45,032 bases of DNA from Gyrodactylus bullatarudis (taxonomy: Eukaryota; Platyhelminthes; Monogenea; Gyrodactylidea; Gyrodactylidae), in the NCBI GenBank assembly GCA_012064415.1, contig SSNU01000024.1:399995-445026 (forward strand), read 5' to 3'. The notes below the pieces were generated by a model. That model was not told the origin of the DNA and ran no database searches. It saw nothing but the letters and a program-made list of their open reading frames with translations. Made by a program: the position numbers and the translations under genes. This document shows positions 39,601 to 42,600 of this stretch, one piece after another; positions within the stretch are counted from its first letter, which is position 1, and every line of letters begins with the position of its first letter.

Positions 39601-42600
39601 TTCTAAAATAATTTGGTAATTTTAAGAAATATATAAAATAGCTTTTAAAATCTTTACTAATTTTTTTCAAATAACTCACTTTGTTCTAATATTAATAGTT
39701 ATTAATTTTGAAACGAAAGTGACTAAACAAAAAAGAAGAGGTTCCACTGGTTAGCTCATTAATTTGTTGATAGTAGTTGATATTTCTTAATTTATAATGT
39801 TTATGTTATAGGTTCCATCAAAATCAAAGACTATTTTAAAGTCGTAGGCATATTTTAAAATTTTAAATGAGGAAGGTTGAATATCAGCAAATACAATATT
39901 GAAAAGAAGTGGTCCAACTCTAGATCCTTGTCGGACTCCTAAATTGATTATTTGAATATTTGATCTTTGACCATTACATTCTACAAATTGATTCCTATTA
40001 ATGAGATAGTTTTCCAGATAGTTTAAAAGTCTACAGCAGATATCTTTCTTATGACAGACTTAAAGTATAGTTGGGGAGACTTTATCAAAGGCTTCAAGAT
40101 CAATGTATACAACAACAACTTTTTTCTTTTTGCTGTTTAAGTAAAAGATTTAGCTTAGAAATTGATAAAGATTAGTTTTACATGACTTACCCTTGCAGAA
40201 GCAATGTTGATTTGGGTTAATAATGTTGTTGTTTACAGTTTTCCTTATTTGAATAAACAGAAAGGAGTCAACGATGGAGTGTTGACTGTTGCGAAATAGG
40301 TCTGAATTCATTTGAGTCTTTTTTTGGAAGAGAAATAAGTTTTGTTGTAAGGAAATTTTTGGGGATAATATTTTCATCAAAGGATTTTTAAAATAGATTA
40401 TGTTATAATTTTGAACCAAGTAGTTCTTCAGGGAACCTTTCTCTCCCTTTCTTTTTCTACAGATAGACCAATACAAGCCAGAAGACAACATAGTTAGGTA
40501 GCAAGCAAATAACGTTATAGTCAAATTATATATGTTATTTAGGAATGTGCAGTGACCATTGAGCAAAATATTCATGCTAATATTGTAGATTTCTCGTCGA
40601 TTCTTGAAATTAAGCTTTGAAGCATATTAAAGAATTGAGTATATGACATGAAGTTATGATTGATCTCACCTCCATATCTCGAGTTGTGTCTTAGATTGTG
40701 AGGGTTGAACTGAGGTGATGTATCACTATAGTATACGTCTGTTTTCTCTAACCTTCCCCCATGAGTTAGGAACCCGATAATAGTAATATTTTTGATGAAG
40801 TTCGACAATATTATCGTTCAAATTTTAAGAATAATAATCTTAACTCCTTGGCAATAATGTTGAAACACTTACTGTCTAATTATTCTTGTTAGATATAGAA
40901 ATTTTAGAGTAGAAATTCAATTTAAATAAATAAAAGATGGAAAATTTATTTACACTACTCGACTTATTACTTACTTACGGTTGCTATCGATATTAAAAGT
41001 TTAATTTATTGGTGAGAAATCTATTCTACCTTAAGTTTATGTTTAAACTCATAAAACTCACATGTGATCCTGCCTAAATTTGAGTGAGGGTTAAATAGTT
41101 TTTTTAGTAAATTCGTGTATATTTTCGTGAGATGGAAAAATATTCCTATTTAGTTCTTATAAGTTTACTAGTTAAGTCTAAATTTTATTCACTCAAAGAA
41201 TTTTCTGGAAAAAAATCAGAAATATTACTTATTCTGTTTAGATATGCATAATATGTACATTGATGGTAAAAGATTTAACACTTTGTAAACTATGTATGTA
41301 TATTTCTTCCTTACTTCAAAACCCTATTAATTATGAATTGTTCCTATAAATTTTCTCATTGATAGGAAGATTTAAATATTATTGAATATTCGAATCTGAG
41401 ACTTACAGCAGCAATCTTGAATTAATGATCGATAAAATTCTGAATTACTTAACAGGAACTTACTTTTTACTTTAAAAGGTAGATAATATAAGTTTTTCAC
41501 TTTTATAACTTACTAGCAACATCTGAATTTCATAGAAAATTTATCAACATTATTCAAGATACAAATTGAAATCAAAATTGCATTTTATTATCAAACTTAC
41601 GCCGTTCCACTGGAAAAGCACGTGAATTGAAGAAGGAATAGTATTGAAATAACAAATTCTTAGATATCTTGAAATAAGTAATCCTGAGAGTATATTCAGA
41701 ATATAAAATTTAGAAGGATTCAATTTCACTTACATGTCACAACTAAATAGAAGATTTTTTTAAATATATTAAAAACTGTGGAGACATAATCAATTTCATT
41801 TTTATAAAATATGGTCAAATATGGACATACGAGGCACATCTAAATAAAAATTTGAAATGGATTATTACGATTATGGATATTTTAGAAGTTCTTAAATTTA
41901 TAAAAAAATTAATAAATTCAATATTTTTCCATAGTAATCTTTTTACTAAACTGAAGTTAGATTATTTTTGTATAAAAAACTTTTTTTTGATCTATTCAGA
42001 TGTAAAATCTTTTTAGATTTCTCTAACAACATATGCTTTGCTAGAAGTCAAATTATTTATAACTAACTTTAAGCTACATATTTCAATCCTGAATGAATTC
42101 TTTTCTTAATGTCAACCTTAGTTTCTATTTATCTGACTTAATTTAATTTTTTAATCTATTTGAGCACTTACGCTTTACTAAATTAAAGAAAGTAATCACT
42201 GATTACTAATCAGCTTGGTTTATAAACTTTAATATGCCGGAGAATTCAATATCATTATTTTTATTTAAATATTTATGCAAACAAATTTGAATCTCTGAAT
42301 TAAATATGCCAATCAGATATTAAAATTTTAATGGATATTTGGTATGTTTGTGTTTCAGACTACTCGGATAAAATTATCAAGAATTTTGTGAATTCTTATT
42401 ATTAACTTAAACTTTAAATAGAGTATAGCTCACCTCATTACTCCATCACTTCTATAATTTCACGATAAATTAAATTATCTCAATAATCATTGATGAAAAA
42501 TTACTTTTTTCTTCTACATGAAGTGCTAAAATTGGAAATTTAGTACTCAGTTATTTTTGTTCAAGTGGGACATACTGGCAGCAACTGTAAAAAAATTCAA

